Source: Bifidobacterium oedipodis (GTDB lineage Bacteria; Actinomycetota; Actinomycetes; Actinomycetales; Bifidobacteriaceae). Taken from it: a stretch of DNA of 64,000 bases. The stretch spans positions 186,001-250,000 of the forward strand of contig NZ_JAAIII010000002.1 of assembly GCF_012932425.1 (NCBI RefSeq), read 5' to 3'. This document shows positions 27,742 through 36,657 of the stretch, one piece after another. The notes beneath the pieces were generated by a model that was not told the origin of the DNA, made no database searches, and worked only from the letters and a program-made list of their open reading frames with translations. The translations under genes and the position numbers were made by a program. The number at the start of each line of letters is the position of its first letter. Position 1 is the stretch's first letter.

Positions 27742-29178
27742 ATGAAGCTTACTGACATTTCCCCTGCAATCGCACTGACCCCGCTGGACGGCCGCTATCA
27801 TAAGGCCACCGCCGCTCTCGTCGAATATCTGAGCGAACCGGCTCTGAACCGCGAACGCATGCGCGTTGAAGTCGAATGGATGATTCTGCTGGCCAACGGC
27901 TTCGAAGCCAACGGCAACCAGCCCATCATCGAAGGCGTCAAGCCGTTCACCGAGGCCGAAATCGCATTCCTGCGCGCTATCCCCGAGAATTTCGGCGCCG
28001 AGGGCATTGCGGCCCATGCCGCTCACGAGGCCGTCACGCATCATGACGTCAAGGCTGTGGAATACTACATTGACGACCAGTTCGACAAGGCACCCGCCGA
28101 GCTGACCGGCATCAACGACGCTCTGAAAACACTGGTGCATTTCGCCTGCACGTCCGAAGACATCAACAACCTGTCCATCGCCCGTTGCGTGAAGAACGCC
28201 ATGGAGCAGGTCTGGACCCCGGCATTCACGGCGATTATCGACCATCTGGCCGCCAAGGCCGAGGACTACCGCGACATGCCGCTGCTGAGCCTGACCCACG
28301 GCCAGCCGGCCACCCCGACCACGCTCGGTAAGGAACTTGCGGTCTATGTCTATCGCCTGAACCGTCAGCTCAAGCACATCGAAAACCAGGAATATCTGGG
28401 CAAGATCAACGGCGCAACCGGCACGTTCGGCGCGCATCTGGCCGCCTGCCCGAATGTGGACTGGATTGCCGTCTCCCGCGAATTCGTTGAAAACCGCATG
28501 GGTCTGACTTGGAATCCGTTGACCACGCAGATCGAAAGCCATGACTGGCAGGCCGAACTTTACAGCACCGTCTCCCACGCCAACCGCATCATGCACAACC
28601 TGTGCGTGGACGTGTGGATGTACATCTCCCGCAAGGTGTTCGCACAGGTACCCGTCAAGGGTGCAACCGGCTCGTCCACGATGCCTCACAAGGTCAACCC
28701 GATTCGTTTTGAGAACGCCGAGGCGAACTTCGAGCTCTCCTGCTCGCTGCTCGACACCTTGTCGGCCACGCTGGTCGAAAGCCGCTGGCAGCGCGATCTG
28801 ACCGATTCGACCACGCAGCGCAACATCGGTTCGGCACTGGGCTACAGCCTGCTGGCTTTGAACAACCTCATGGGCGGTCTTAACTCCATTCACCCGAACG
28901 AGCAGGTGATGGCCGCCGAACTCGACGAGAACTGGGAGGTGCTCGGCGAGCCGATTCAGACCGCCATGCGCGCCTGTGAGCTCAGGGGTCTGCCCGGCAT
29001 GGACAAGCCCTATGAGAAGGTCAAGGAGCTGATGCGCGGACACTCGATCAGCCAGGAGGATGTGGAGCGGTTCATCGACGCCCAGTCCTTCGACCCCGAA
29101 ACCGCCGCACGTTTGAAGGCCCTGACCCCCGCCACCTACACCGGCGTGGCCAACAAGCTCGTCGCCTTCGACCGTTAA
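27742..29178 (+). CDS. purB: Adenylosuccinate lyase
   Basis: A 478-residue enzyme of the fumarase/aspartase superfamily. It cleaves adenylosuccinate to AMP and SAICAR to AICAR, both releasing fumarate in purine synthesis. The signature loop GSSTMPHKVNPIRFENAE is intact, with the catalytic Ser. THGQPATPTTLGKEL carries the catalytic His, and TSEDINNLS is also present. The length is typical of the E. coli PurB type. AGGAAG sits just before the ATG. A GC-rich terminator follows. Confidence 0.97.
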   Translation: MKLTDISPAIALTPLDGRYHKATAALVEYLSEPALNRERMRVEVEWMILLANGFEANGNQPIIEGVKPFTEAEIAFLRAIPENFGAEGIAAHAAHEAVTHHDVKAVEYYIDDQFDKAPAELTGINDALKTLVHFACTSEDINNLSIARCVKNAMEQVWTPAFTAIIDHLAAKAEDYRDMPLLSLTHGQPATPTTLGKELAVYVYRLNRQLKHIENQEYLGKINGATGTFGAHLAACPNVDWIAVSREFVENRMGLTWNPLTTQIESHDWQAELYSTVSHANRIMHNLCVDVWMYISRKVFAQVPVKGATGSSTMPHKVNPIRFENAEANFELSCSLLDTLSATLVESRWQRDLTDSTTQRNIGSALGYSLLALNNLMGGLNSIHPNEQVMAAELDENWEVLGEPIQTAMRACELRGLPGMDKPYEKVKELMRGHSISQEDVERFIDAQSFDPETAARLKALTPATYTGVANKLVAFDR

Positions 29179-29199
29179 GCCTTCGCCGAATAATTGTGA

Positions 29200-29231
29200 T
29201 GCGGCCCCGACCATGTTCAGGCGGGGCCGCA
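29200..29231 (+). terminator. Rho-independent terminator of purB
   Basis: A 9-bp GC-rich stem (TGCGGCCCC at 29200-29208 and GGGGCCGCA at 29223-29231) is followed by ATCGTTTTC, 22 bases after the purB stop codon. Confidence 0.88.
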
Positions 29232-29310
29232 ATCGTTTTCGGCACACTCTTATAGCCCATATACCCCAAGTTACCGGTAGCTCATTCGCAGAACACACGG
29301 AAGGAGCCCT

Positions 29311-31785
29311 GTGGACACCCCAGCAGTCCCAGCTAATTCGTATCTTGCGCCACAGGAACATCAAACAACCAGTACCGGGCCGATTATCGACGATATCGCT
29401 CCGAAGCGCACACGCGACTTTGCCGATCTGACGCGCGCCGGACTTTCCCTGCTGATGGCGGCCGTGGTTATGGTATTCGCCGTATATCTGGGAGGTCTGA
29501 CCCGCGGCGTCGAATCAGACGCGCACACCGCCGCCCAAGCCATCAACTGGCTGGCCGACTTCCCTTCCACCGTGCTGACGCAATTGGCCACCATCGTCAT
29601 CGTGGTTATCGCATTGGTGCAGCTGTTATCCAACCGCGCCTGGCTAGAAACAGCCGTATCCGTGCTCGCCATGTTCATCGGCTATGGCACGGTGTGGTCC
29701 GTCTCTTCGCTGATCTCCACACTGCCCGATTTCACCCTGTCCGCAGCGCTGGTCTCCGCGGCTACCAACTATGGTTCCGGTCTGCTGCCCGACATATACG
29801 GCGGCATGGCTGCATTCCTGACCGTCGCCGGCCCCCGCCGCACCCGATCCAGCGTCAAATGGGGCTGGAACATGCTGTATGGCACCGCCGCGGTTATGGT
29901 GGTGCTGTCTTGGCATTCAGTCACCGGCATGCTGGTGTCAATGGCGGCCGGCCGCACCATGGGCATGCTGATTCGCTTCATCGTCGGCACGCAGAACAAG
30001 GGCGTATGGGGCAGCGAACTGGTATCCCTTCTGGGCACCATCGGGCTGGAAACGAGCCGCCTCATCCGCCATCAGGATCCTGTCGTCGCCAACCATGGTG
30101 CACTGGCCGCCTCACTGGATGATGATCTGGTCGAAGGCTCGCGCATCTATGACTTGGAAACCGCTGACAATCGTCGGTTCATTGTTTCGGTTATCGACGC
30201 ACAGACTCACACAGCCGGCTATCTCAAACAATTGTGGGATTGGATGCGGTTTACTGGCGTGGCCATGCGTCGCGACCGTTCCGTCAGAGATGCCGTGCAA
30301 CATCATCTCGCCATGCTGCTCGGCCTGCATAATATCAAGCTGCCGGCACCTGCACCCTATGGCATCGCGGACACCGAAGAATCGGCCGTGCTGGTGCTGG
30401 ACGCACACACCGTCGCCATGCCGGCCAATCTCAATACGCTGACCCGCGCTGACGCCGTGGCTTATATGCGCTACCTGTCCGTAGCCAATCGCCGCGGTTA
30501 CACGCACCGGCGCATCACGCCTGAGACCTTGGCCCGGCTTGAGGATGGCACGCCTGTGATCGCCGGCTGGATCAACGGCGACAACGCCTCCGCCCCAGCC
30601 AATACGGCGCTTGATAAGGTGCAACTGCTGACGCTGTTCGCCGCACTGATCGGCCCGCAGAACGCAATTGAGGCGGCACGCGAGGCTTGGGGCGACATCG
30701 CTCTCAACGATATCGCCCCGTTCATCCAGAAAGTTGCGATTCCCTCCCCCACCCGTGCGTTGGATCATTGGGATAAGCAGCTGCTGAACACGTTGCGTGC
30801 CCGAGTGACCGCCCTGGTGGACGAGGAGATTGCCGAGCCTGGTGAACCGGTGACATTGGCCCGTTTCTCCTGGCGTTCCATGCTGACCATGCTGCTGGTG
30901 ATTGTGGCCGTAGTGGTGGTGTTCACCCAGCTCAAACCTGAAGAAATCATCGCCGCGGTGCAGGGTGCGAACCCGCTGATGGCGCTGGTGGTGCTGATGC
31001 TCGGCGTGGGCGGTTGGATAGGTTCATCAATATCGTTGGGCTCGCTGATGGATAAGGCCAAGCGCGACGATATGGGCGTGTTCATGAGCCAGGTGGCTGG
31101 CGGTTTCGCCACCGTATCCATGCCGGCTGGTGTGGGCCCTTCGTTCATCAATCTGCAATTCCTGCGCAAATCCGGCTATCGCAACACCGAGTCCACCGCG
31201 ATTATGAGCGCAGTGTTGGTGGTGTATTACGCGGTGTATTTCGCCATGTTGGTGCTGATCGGCCTGTTCACTGGCCGCAACATGCTCTCGGGTGCGATTC
31301 CAACAAATACGCTGGTAATCGTGCTGGGTGTTGTGGTGGCGGCACTTTCTGTGGCCATGATGATTCCGCCGCTGCGTCACTGGGTAACCCGTCGACTTAT
31401 GCCGTTGGCCAAAACCTACATCAACCAACTGTTCGACGTATTGTCGCAGCCGCGCCGGCTCACCGTCAGCTGCCTGGGCGCTCTGCTGCAGGATATAGTC
31501 ACCGGTTTGGCGTTCTGGGCGGCATTGCTGGCATTCGGATACTCATCGAATCCGATTGAAACCACATTCGTATTCATGCTGGCCTATGCACTGGGCTCCG
31601 CGGTGCCGACGCCCGGCGGCTTGGGCGGTGTGGAAGCGGCATTGACATTCGCGTTTGTGGCGGTGGGTGTGCCGCAGGGTGTGGCGCTTTCCGCCACGCT
31701 GCTGCATCGTGTGGTGTTCTACTGGCTGCGTGTGCCCCTGGGTGCCGCCGCGATGAAGTGGTTGGACCGCCATAATCTCGTCTGA
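29311..31785 (+). CDS. Flippase-like integral membrane protein with kinase-like middle domain
   Basis: An 824-residue protein. The N-terminal 240 residues hold about six membrane helices. A cytoplasmic middle region of about 280 residues looks like a degenerate protein-kinase/ABC1-like lobe (VLVLDAHT, then GYTHRRITPETLARL where HGDLHPGN would be expected), with the catalytic Asp missing. The C-terminal 300 residues (about 525-820) form a UPF0104/LPG-synthase-TM (YbhN, AglD) domain with signature GFATVSMPAGVGPSFINL and ending GSAVPTPGGLGGVEAALTFAF. A GTG start with GGAAGGAG upstream. It may move or modify a lipid-linked envelope component; substrate unknown. Confidence 0.82.
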   Translation: MDTPAVPANSYLAPQEHQTTSTGPIIDDIAPKRTRDFADLTRAGLSLLMAAVVMVFAVYLGGLTRGVESDAHTAAQAINWLADFPSTVLTQLATIVIVVIALVQLLSNRAWLETAVSVLAMFIGYGTVWSVSSLISTLPDFTLSAALVSAATNYGSGLLPDIYGGMAAFLTVAGPRRTRSSVKWGWNMLYGTAAVMVVLSWHSVTGMLVSMAAGRTMGMLIRFIVGTQNKGVWGSELVSLLGTIGLETSRLIRHQDPVVANHGALAASLDDDLVEGSRIYDLETADNRRFIVSVIDAQTHTAGYLKQLWDWMRFTGVAMRRDRSVRDAVQHHLAMLLGLHNIKLPAPAPYGIADTEESAVLVLDAHTVAMPANLNTLTRADAVAYMRYLSVANRRGYTHRRITPETLARLEDGTPVIAGWINGDNASAPANTALDKVQLLTLFAALIGPQNAIEAAREAWGDIALNDIAPFIQKVAIPSPTRALDHWDKQLLNTLRARVTALVDEEIAEPGEPVTLARFSWRSMLTMLLVIVAVVVVFTQLKPEEIIAAVQGANPLMALVVLMLGVGGWIGSSISLGSLMDKAKRDDMGVFMSQVAGGFATVSMPAGVGPSFINLQFLRKSGYRNTESTAIMSAVLVVYYAVYFAMLVLIGLFTGRNMLSGAIPTNTLVIVLGVVVAALSVAMMIPPLRHWVTRRLMPLAKTYINQLFDVLSQPRRLTVSCLGALLQDIVTGLAFWAALLAFGYSSNPIETTFVFMLAYALGSAVPTPGGLGGVEAALTFAFVAVGVPQGVALSATLLHRVVFYWLRVPLGAAAMKWLDRHNLV

Positions 31786-31918
31786 AGCGGGACTTTCGGG
31801 CAAATACATGTGAAAACCCTTATAAGATGCGGCTTTTCGCTAGGGTATGCGCTATTATCATTGATGACAACGTGGATAAGCGCCAAGTGCTTATCCCCTG
31901 AAACAAGAAGGATGCTTT

Positions 31919-32200
31919 ATGGCATACAACAAGTCTGATCTTGTCTCGAAGATCGCCCAGAAGTCCAACCTGACCAAGGCTCAGGCCGAGGCAGCCGTTA
32001 ACGCCTTCCAGGACGTGTTCGTCGAGGCTATGACGTCCGGCGAAGGCCTGAAGCTCACCGGCCTGTTCTCCGCTGAGCGCGTCAAGCGCGCCGCTCGCAC
32101 TGGCCGCAACCCGCGCACCGGCGAAACCATTGAGATTCCGGCTTCCTACGGCGTGCGCATCTCCGCTGGCTCCCTGCTGAAGAAGGCTGTCACCGAGTGA
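31919..32200 (+). CDS. hup: HU-family DNA-binding protein
   Basis: A 93-residue histone-like protein: KSDLVSKIAQKSNLTKAQAEAAVNAF, then the arm segment RTGRNPRTGETIEIPASYGVRISAG and LKKAV. It bends and compacts DNA. AGAAGGA lies 8 nt before the ATG. It is a single-gene unit with a terminator directly after. It is the only HU gene in the window. Confidence 0.97.
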   Translation: MAYNKSDLVSKIAQKSNLTKAQAEAAVNAFQDVFVEAMTSGEGLKLTGLFSAERVKRAARTGRNPRTGETIEIPASYGVRISAGSLLKKAVTE

Positions 32201-32238
32201 CCCACTGCTCGCTTAGGCGAGTCTGACCGATACGATAC

Positions 32239-32264
32239 AACCCCGACCAAAGCTGGCCGGGGTT
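32239..32264 (+). terminator. Terminator of hup
   Basis: The stem AACCCCG (32239-32245) with CGGGGTT (32258-32264), extended by CCA/TGG inside, is followed by TTCTGTT. It lies 39 bases after the hup stop and 53 bases before the convergent pafA stop. Confidence 0.85.
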
Positions 32265-32316
32265 TTCTGTTATGCGAATACATCAATCGGTATGGAGTGC
32301 CGGAAAGCCGGCACCG

Positions 32317-33744
32317 CTACAGGGATTCCATCAACCGTTCATATTCCGCAGTCGGCTCATTGCTGAAGGGGTCAAGCAGCACCGCCTCACGCCGCTCGGG
32401 AACGGTGAGCGTCAGATGCGTCCAATCGGCGGAGAACTGTGCGCCGGCATCCAAGGCTTGTTTGACAAAACGACCTCGCAGTGCCGCTCTCGTGTCGGAG
32501 GGCGGGGTGGCCATCGCGCGTTCGGCGGCAACATCATCCAGGAGTTCGTGCAACTGGCCGCGGCTGCTCAGCGATGCGTACAATCTGCCGTTGGCAATAT
32601 CGTGATAGTCGAGTTCCAATTGTTCGACCTGCGCGAACGAAATATCCGGTCGACGCTTATGCAGCGCTGCGAACAGGCGACGTTTGGCTGCCCAATCCAC
32701 GCGATCGGCCAGTGCATCATAGTGTCCGGCCTCCAGCTCATCCAACGCAAGCTTCCACTGGGTCATGATTTGCATGACATTGGTGGCGGTCAGCGACAGA
32801 TTGTTGTGGGCCGAAGGTTTAGCAAGAAAGCGTTCCACAACAGTGTAATAATGGCGCTGCAGGCTCAAGGCAAATCCGGCTTCTCCCGTTAGAAAACGGC
32901 TGACGGCGCGGTTGGCAGCGGCCGGATCATCAAGAGCGCAATCCTCGAAACCACTGGGTTTGCCGCAGCGGAAGGCCTCTTCGATAACACATAGCACCAG
33001 ATGGGTGGTCGCCAGTTTCATCCACGTGGCCCATTGGGAGCGGTTCGAATCGCCGATAATCACATGTAGGCGACGGAAGGAATCGGGGTCGGCATGCGGC
33101 TCGTCGCGCGTGTTGACCATCGGCCGCGATCGGGTGGTGGCGGAGGAAACGGCTTCATCCAAGAAATCCGCTCGCTGCGTGATTTGGAATCCTTCTTCAG
33201 TCACGCGCCCGGCACCCGTGTACAGCTGTCGGGTGATGAGGAATGGCAGCAGTTGCCGTTCGATGGTTTCCAGTGGCACAAAACGGCGTACCAGATAATT
33301 TTCATGGCATCCGAATGCATGGCCGGCCGAATCGACATTGTTTTTGAACACGTGGATGACGGCATGCTCACCGGCCGCAGCGCGCAACGCATCCTGTGCT
33401 TTGCGTGCCAAGCCACGCATCACCCGTTCGCCGGCAAGATCCTGGGCCAAGGCATCCATAGGATCGCGCGCCTCGGCAGTGGCGTATTCAGGATGCGAGC
33501 CGACATCCAGATACAGGCGTGAACCATTGGGCAGATACGTGTTGGTGGAACGGGAGCGGGAGACGACCGGTTGGAACATGGTCATGGCCACTTGTCCGGC
33601 ATCCACAGGTGAATCGGCACCTGTCACGGCCACGCCGTATTCGGTTTCTACGCCGAAGATACGGCAGAACCCGTCCATCTCTGCTTGTGGGACGGGTTCT
33701 GACCGGTGCATGGATCGGGTGCCGCTGTCACGCAGCTGAGGCAT
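32317..33744 (-). CDS. pafA: Pup-protein ligase PafA
   Basis: A 475-residue carboxylate-amine ligase of the glutamine-synthetase-like fold that joins the C-terminal Glu of Pup to substrate lysines using ATP. GVETEYGVAV holds the metal-binding Glu, and YLDVGSHPEYATAEARDPMD holds the catalytic Asp. KNNVDSAGHAFGCHENYLV and VNTRDEPHADPDSFRRLHVI are family hallmarks. Compared with Dop it lacks the loop insertion before the DVGSHPEY-type motif. An extra 20 or so residues precede the usual start. The ATG at 33744 overlaps the pup stop by one base (TGATG), so translation is coupled. Confidence 0.96.
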   Translation of the reverse strand: MPQLRDSGTRSMHRSEPVPQAEMDGFCRIFGVETEYGVAVTGADSPVDAGQVAMTMFQPVVSRSRSTNTYLPNGSRLYLDVGSHPEYATAEARDPMDALAQDLAGERVMRGLARKAQDALRAAAGEHAVIHVFKNNVDSAGHAFGCHENYLVRRFVPLETIERQLLPFLITRQLYTGAGRVTEEGFQITQRADFLDEAVSSATTRSRPMVNTRDEPHADPDSFRRLHVIIGDSNRSQWATWMKLATTHLVLCVIEEAFRCGKPSGFEDCALDDPAAANRAVSRFLTGEAGFALSLQRHYYTVVERFLAKPSAHNNLSLTATNVMQIMTQWKLALDELEAGHYDALADRVDWAAKRRLFAALHKRRPDISFAQVEQLELDYHDIANGRLYASLSSRGQLHELLDDVAAERAMATPPSDTRAALRGRFVKQALDAGAQFSADWTHLTLTVPERREAVLLDPFSNEPTAEYERLMESL

Positions 33745-33935
33745 CACTCGCCACCTTTTTGTACGAAGCTGTTCACATATTCCTCGGCGTTGGTTTCCAA
33801 CGTGGATTCGATATCGTCGAGGATGTCATCAAGCACGTCACTCTGATCCTGCGTCTCCTGGCTGGAGGTGAGGATGGTTTCTTCAATGTCGCTGCTGGTT
33901 TGCTGCGGGTGTGCCTGTTCGAATTGTTGTGGCAT
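33744..33935 (-). CDS. pup: Prokaryotic ubiquitin-like protein Pup
   Basis: A 63-residue, acidic, disordered tag. The C-terminal half ([31 protein letters not shown]) has the conserved ARC-binding helix and the GG motif. The last residue is Glu, not Gln, so it can be ligated without prior deamidation by Dop. The ATG at 33935 has AAAGGA 6 nt upstream. It is immediately followed by pafA with a one-base overlap and preceded by an iteron-bearing hairpin. Confidence 0.96.
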   Translation of the reverse strand: MPQQFEQAHPQQTSSDIEETILTSSQETQDQSDVLDDILDDIESTLETNAEEYVNSFVQKGGE

Positions 33936-33956
33936 GATGATTCCTTTCATAGCGCG

Positions 33957-34026
33957 GCTTTGGGCGACGCTCCTGTCTGACAAAGTTTGTCTGACAAAAC
34001 TTGTTTGACCGAGCGTCGTCCAAAGC
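33957..34026. promoter_or_regulatory. Hairpin with three 14-bp-spaced iterons upstream of pup
   Basis: A 16-bp stem (33957-33972 with 34011-34026, one G-T wobble) encloses 38 bases. The loop holds TGTCTGACAAA at 33974 and at 33988, and a weaker TGTTTGACCGA at 34002, each 14 bp apart. The second lies in a 13-bp palindrome TTTGTC-T-GACAAA. It sits 22 bp upstream of the pup start codon. It could be an operator array, an mRNA processing signal or an attenuator within the operon. Confidence 0.7.
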
Positions 34027-34035
34027 GAAACCAAT

Positions 34036-34902
34036 TCAGCTTTCGCGCTGAATAAGGTACGGCTTCAGTTCGCGGCCGATCAGGCCGTTGGTGGCCAGTA
34101 TGTCATTGTCGTGACGCCAATGAATATAGTCGCCGTTCCAACGCTCCAGCGTGCCCTGGGCCTCCCACACCACTACAGTGCCGGCGGCGATGGCCGGAAT
34201 GTCCCATACGTGCAGCATCGGTTCGAAATAGGCGTCGTAGGTGCCGTCGGCCACCTTGCATAAATCCAGGGAGGCGGGGCCCACACGTTTGATATCAGCG
34301 GGACGTCCGGCGAGTGCGGAGGCAACTTCAAGCGCGCGCTTGGATTCCTCGGGAATAGAGGACATGCCGTAGCTGATCACGGAGTTGTCAAGCGTGGAGG
34401 TCATCGAGGGAACGACCTTCTCACGCTTCTCGCCCACGGAGGTTTTGTGGATGCGCAGTGCGCCGGCACCGCGGGCACCTAGGTAGGTCAAGCCCAGTGC
34501 AGGTGCGTGCACTACGCCGAGAATCGGCTTGGGCTGGCCATCCTTGGCGAATTCGAATAGTGCGCAGGTCAGTGCCCATTCGCTCATATTGCGCACGTAA
34601 TTGATTACGCCGTCGATTTTGCCGATATACCAGTAGCGCTGGCCGGGACGGCTTTCCGACGGACGCGCGGACCAGAAGCCGTCGAAATGGGCGAAGTCCG
34701 CTAGATGCGTGCTCATGAAGCGAAGAATTTTGCCATCGACTTCCAGCTTGTAGCGATGAGCACCTTCCTCAAGGTCGGGGAAGGACAGGTTGCGGGGGTT
34801 GAGCTGATCATGCAGCGCGTATCCGCCGGCCTCTTCCAACAGAGAGGCGACCTTCAGTGCGAGGGTGCGCAGATCCTGCGGGGTCTCTTCGGGGTGTGTC
34901 AT
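34036..34902 (-). CDS. Inositol-monophosphatase-like protein in the pup operon
   Basis: A 288-residue protein with the IMPase/CysQ fold: a C-terminal motif [20 protein letters not shown] (metal-binding Asp in WD kept) and [21 protein letters not shown]. The central metal motif, normally DPIDGTTNF, reads [10 protein letters not shown]. The first Asp is thus lost and the Thr replaced. The upstream Glu-Glu motif is also not evident. It may have altered activity or be a non-enzymatic homologue. The ATG at 34902 has GGAG upstream. It lies between dop and pup, 84 bp after dop and 100 bp before pup. Confidence 0.82.
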   Translation of the reverse strand: MTHPEETPQDLRTLALKVASLLEEAGGYALHDQLNPRNLSFPDLEEGAHRYKLEVDGKILRFMSTHLADFAHFDGFWSARPSESRPGQRYWYIGKIDGVINYVRNMSEWALTCALFEFAKDGQPKPILGVVHAPALGLTYLGARGAGALRIHKTSVGEKREKVVPSMTSTLDNSVISYGMSSIPEESKRALEVASALAGRPADIKRVGPASLDLCKVADGTYDAYFEPMLHVWDIPAIAAGTVVVWEAQGTLERWNGDYIHWRHDNDILATNGLIGRELKPYLIQRES

Positions 34903-34986
34903 ATTCTCCAGTCTATCGTTCGGCGCTGATGTTGCGCGGGGTAAAATTCCTGTGATCGCACGAGGCAAGCACAGGAAAGAAGCATA

Positions 34987-36657
34987 TTACCGCATGTGCG
35001 CGTCCGGCGCATCGGTTGGTGCGCCTTGTGCCAGCGATCGCAGCAGATCCGCAGCGTTATCACAGGATGCGAAGGCCTGCTCGCACCGCGTTTTGTTGAA
35101 GGCGAGCGGGTCGGCGATGTCCAACGAAAACAGATGCCGGTTGAGCGTCTGGTTATGGTCGGCATTGCCGTAGAATTCACCGACCGGCTCGTCGGCGGTT
35201 TCGGCGTTGCGGTCGCGCACGGTAAGGCGTGACCAGCTGACGGCTGCCACATCAGGTGCGAATCGGCGAACCAGATTGGCCCTCAGCCAAGCGCGCGTGG
35301 CTTCGGGTGCGTTGTTTGCGGCCCGTTGAGCATCCTCTGCTGTATGCACGCGTTCGGTGCGGGCAGCCAAGCGTGTGAAGACACTACTAGCCGGGTCAAG
35401 CGCCGCCCATGCCAAATCAATGGCTTTCAGGCGCGGAGCAGCCCAATCGCAGGCGGTTTTGCGGCGCAGTTTTTCCAACAACTGCCATTTGAGCAGCCAT
35501 TCGATGCGCCCGGCTTCAACGCTTAAGCCCAGTCGCTCGTCATCGCTGGCATGGCGAATAGTGGCCACATCGGCGAGAGCCTGTCCCCACATCGCCATCA
35601 CCGAGGTGGTGGATTTGTCGGGCCATGCGGGCTCGCCCGTGGTGTCAGTGCCGTGGACAGCTGCGGCCACCTGGTAGACAGCCTGTCGAAGTTTAAGCTG
35701 AATCAGCCAGGCCGTTGTCTGGCCACCATGAGTCAACGGCAGTGTGGCTGCAAGGCTCAGATCATGCGAAACGGTGTGCATGGCGGCGACGGGATCGGCC
35801 AGTTCGAGGTCGTTCAGGAATGTTTCAAGGTCAAAATCGGCTTGGTCGGCGTTCTCGAGCAGCCACAGCAGCATGCTGGTGGTGCCAAGTTTAAGCACCT
35901 GCGGCACGTCCATGCGGTTTGCGTCGCCGACGATCACATGCAGACGGCGATAGTCACTGGTGGAGTGTGATTCGTCGCGCGTGTTGATAATGGGCCTGTC
36001 GAAGGTGGTTTGCAATCCGATTTTGGATTGGATGTAGTCCGCGCGCTGGCTGAGCTGGTAGCCGGCTGTTTCGCTGTGCTCCCCCAGCCCGACGCGTCCG
36101 GAGCCGACGTAAATCTGTCGGGTGACGAAGTGCAGCGTCATCAAGCGTGCGACCAGTGAGAACGGCACTGAGCGAAGCATCATGTAGTTCTCGTGCGTGC
36201 CCCAGCTGGAGCCTTTGCCATCCACGTTGTTGCGGTGCAGGGCTATCGGCTGGCCCGTCTGTTCGCGCGCCTGCTCACAGGCCTTCTGCATGATGAGATC
36301 ACCGGCGTGGTCATAGCACACGGCGTCGAAGGGGTCCACGGTTTCGGGGGCGGAGTATTCGGGGTGCGCATGATCCACGTATACGCGGCCACCGTTGGGG
36401 GCGATCACATTGGTGATGTTGAGCTGCGGGGAGTCGGTGAGCATGTCAGGGCGTGCGGCGGCGCGTTCGAGACGGGTGCCGCGCGCATCGTTGACCGGAT
36501 CTTCCTGCCGGTAGTCCCATCGAATGGTGCGGCTGCTGTCGTCGGCGGCACCGGACACCACATCGAAGCTTAATTGCACGGGATTGTAGTAGTGACCCGC
36601 TCCTTGAAGCGACACCGCGTATTCGGTTTCGGTGCCGATTACCCTGCGTACCGTCAT
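34987..36657 (-). CDS. dop: Depupylase/Pup deamidase Dop
   Basis: A 556-residue homologue of PafA. It has VIGTETEYAVSL (metal Glu), a loop insertion after strand 2 that is the Dop-loop (SRTIRWDYRQEDPVNDARGTR region), then YVDHAHPEYSAPETVDPFDA with the catalytic Asp. HRNNVDGKGSSWGTHENYMM and INTRDESHSTSDYRRLHVIV are also conserved. Dop removes Pup from substrates and, where Pup ends in Gln, deamidates it. Since Pup here ends in Glu, only depupylation should be needed. The ATG at 36657 overlaps the arc stop (ATGA). Confidence 0.95.
   Translation of the reverse strand: MTVRRVIGTETEYAVSLQGAGHYYNPVQLSFDVVSGAADDSSRTIRWDYRQEDPVNDARGTRLERAAARPDMLTDSPQLNITNVIAPNGGRVYVDHAHPEYSAPETVDPFDAVCYDHAGDLIMQKACEQAREQTGQPIALHRNNVDGKGSSWGTHENYMMLRSVPFSLVARLMTLHFVTRQIYVGSGRVGLGEHSETAGYQLSQRADYIQSKIGLQTTFDRPIINTRDESHSTSDYRRLHVIVGDANRMDVPQVLKLGTTSMLLWLLENADQADFDLETFLNDLELADPVAAMHTVSHDLSLAATLPLTHGGQTTAWLIQLKLRQAVYQVAAAVHGTDTTGEPAWPDKSTTSVMAMWGQALADVATIRHASDDERLGLSVEAGRIEWLLKWQLLEKLRRKTACDWAAPRLKAIDLAWAALDPASSVFTRLAARTERVHTAEDAQRAANNAPEATRAWLRANLVRRFAPDVAAVSWSRLTVRDRNAETADEPVGEFYGNADHNQTLNRHLFSLDIADPLAFNKTRCEQAFASCDNAADLLRSLAQGAPTDAPDAHMR

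Noticed and set aside
27461-27745. A 94-codon frame with repeated GMMESPL peptide
   Set aside because: The periodic peptide is only the 21-bp DNA repeat read in frame; it lies in an intergenic hairpin element with no ribosome site.
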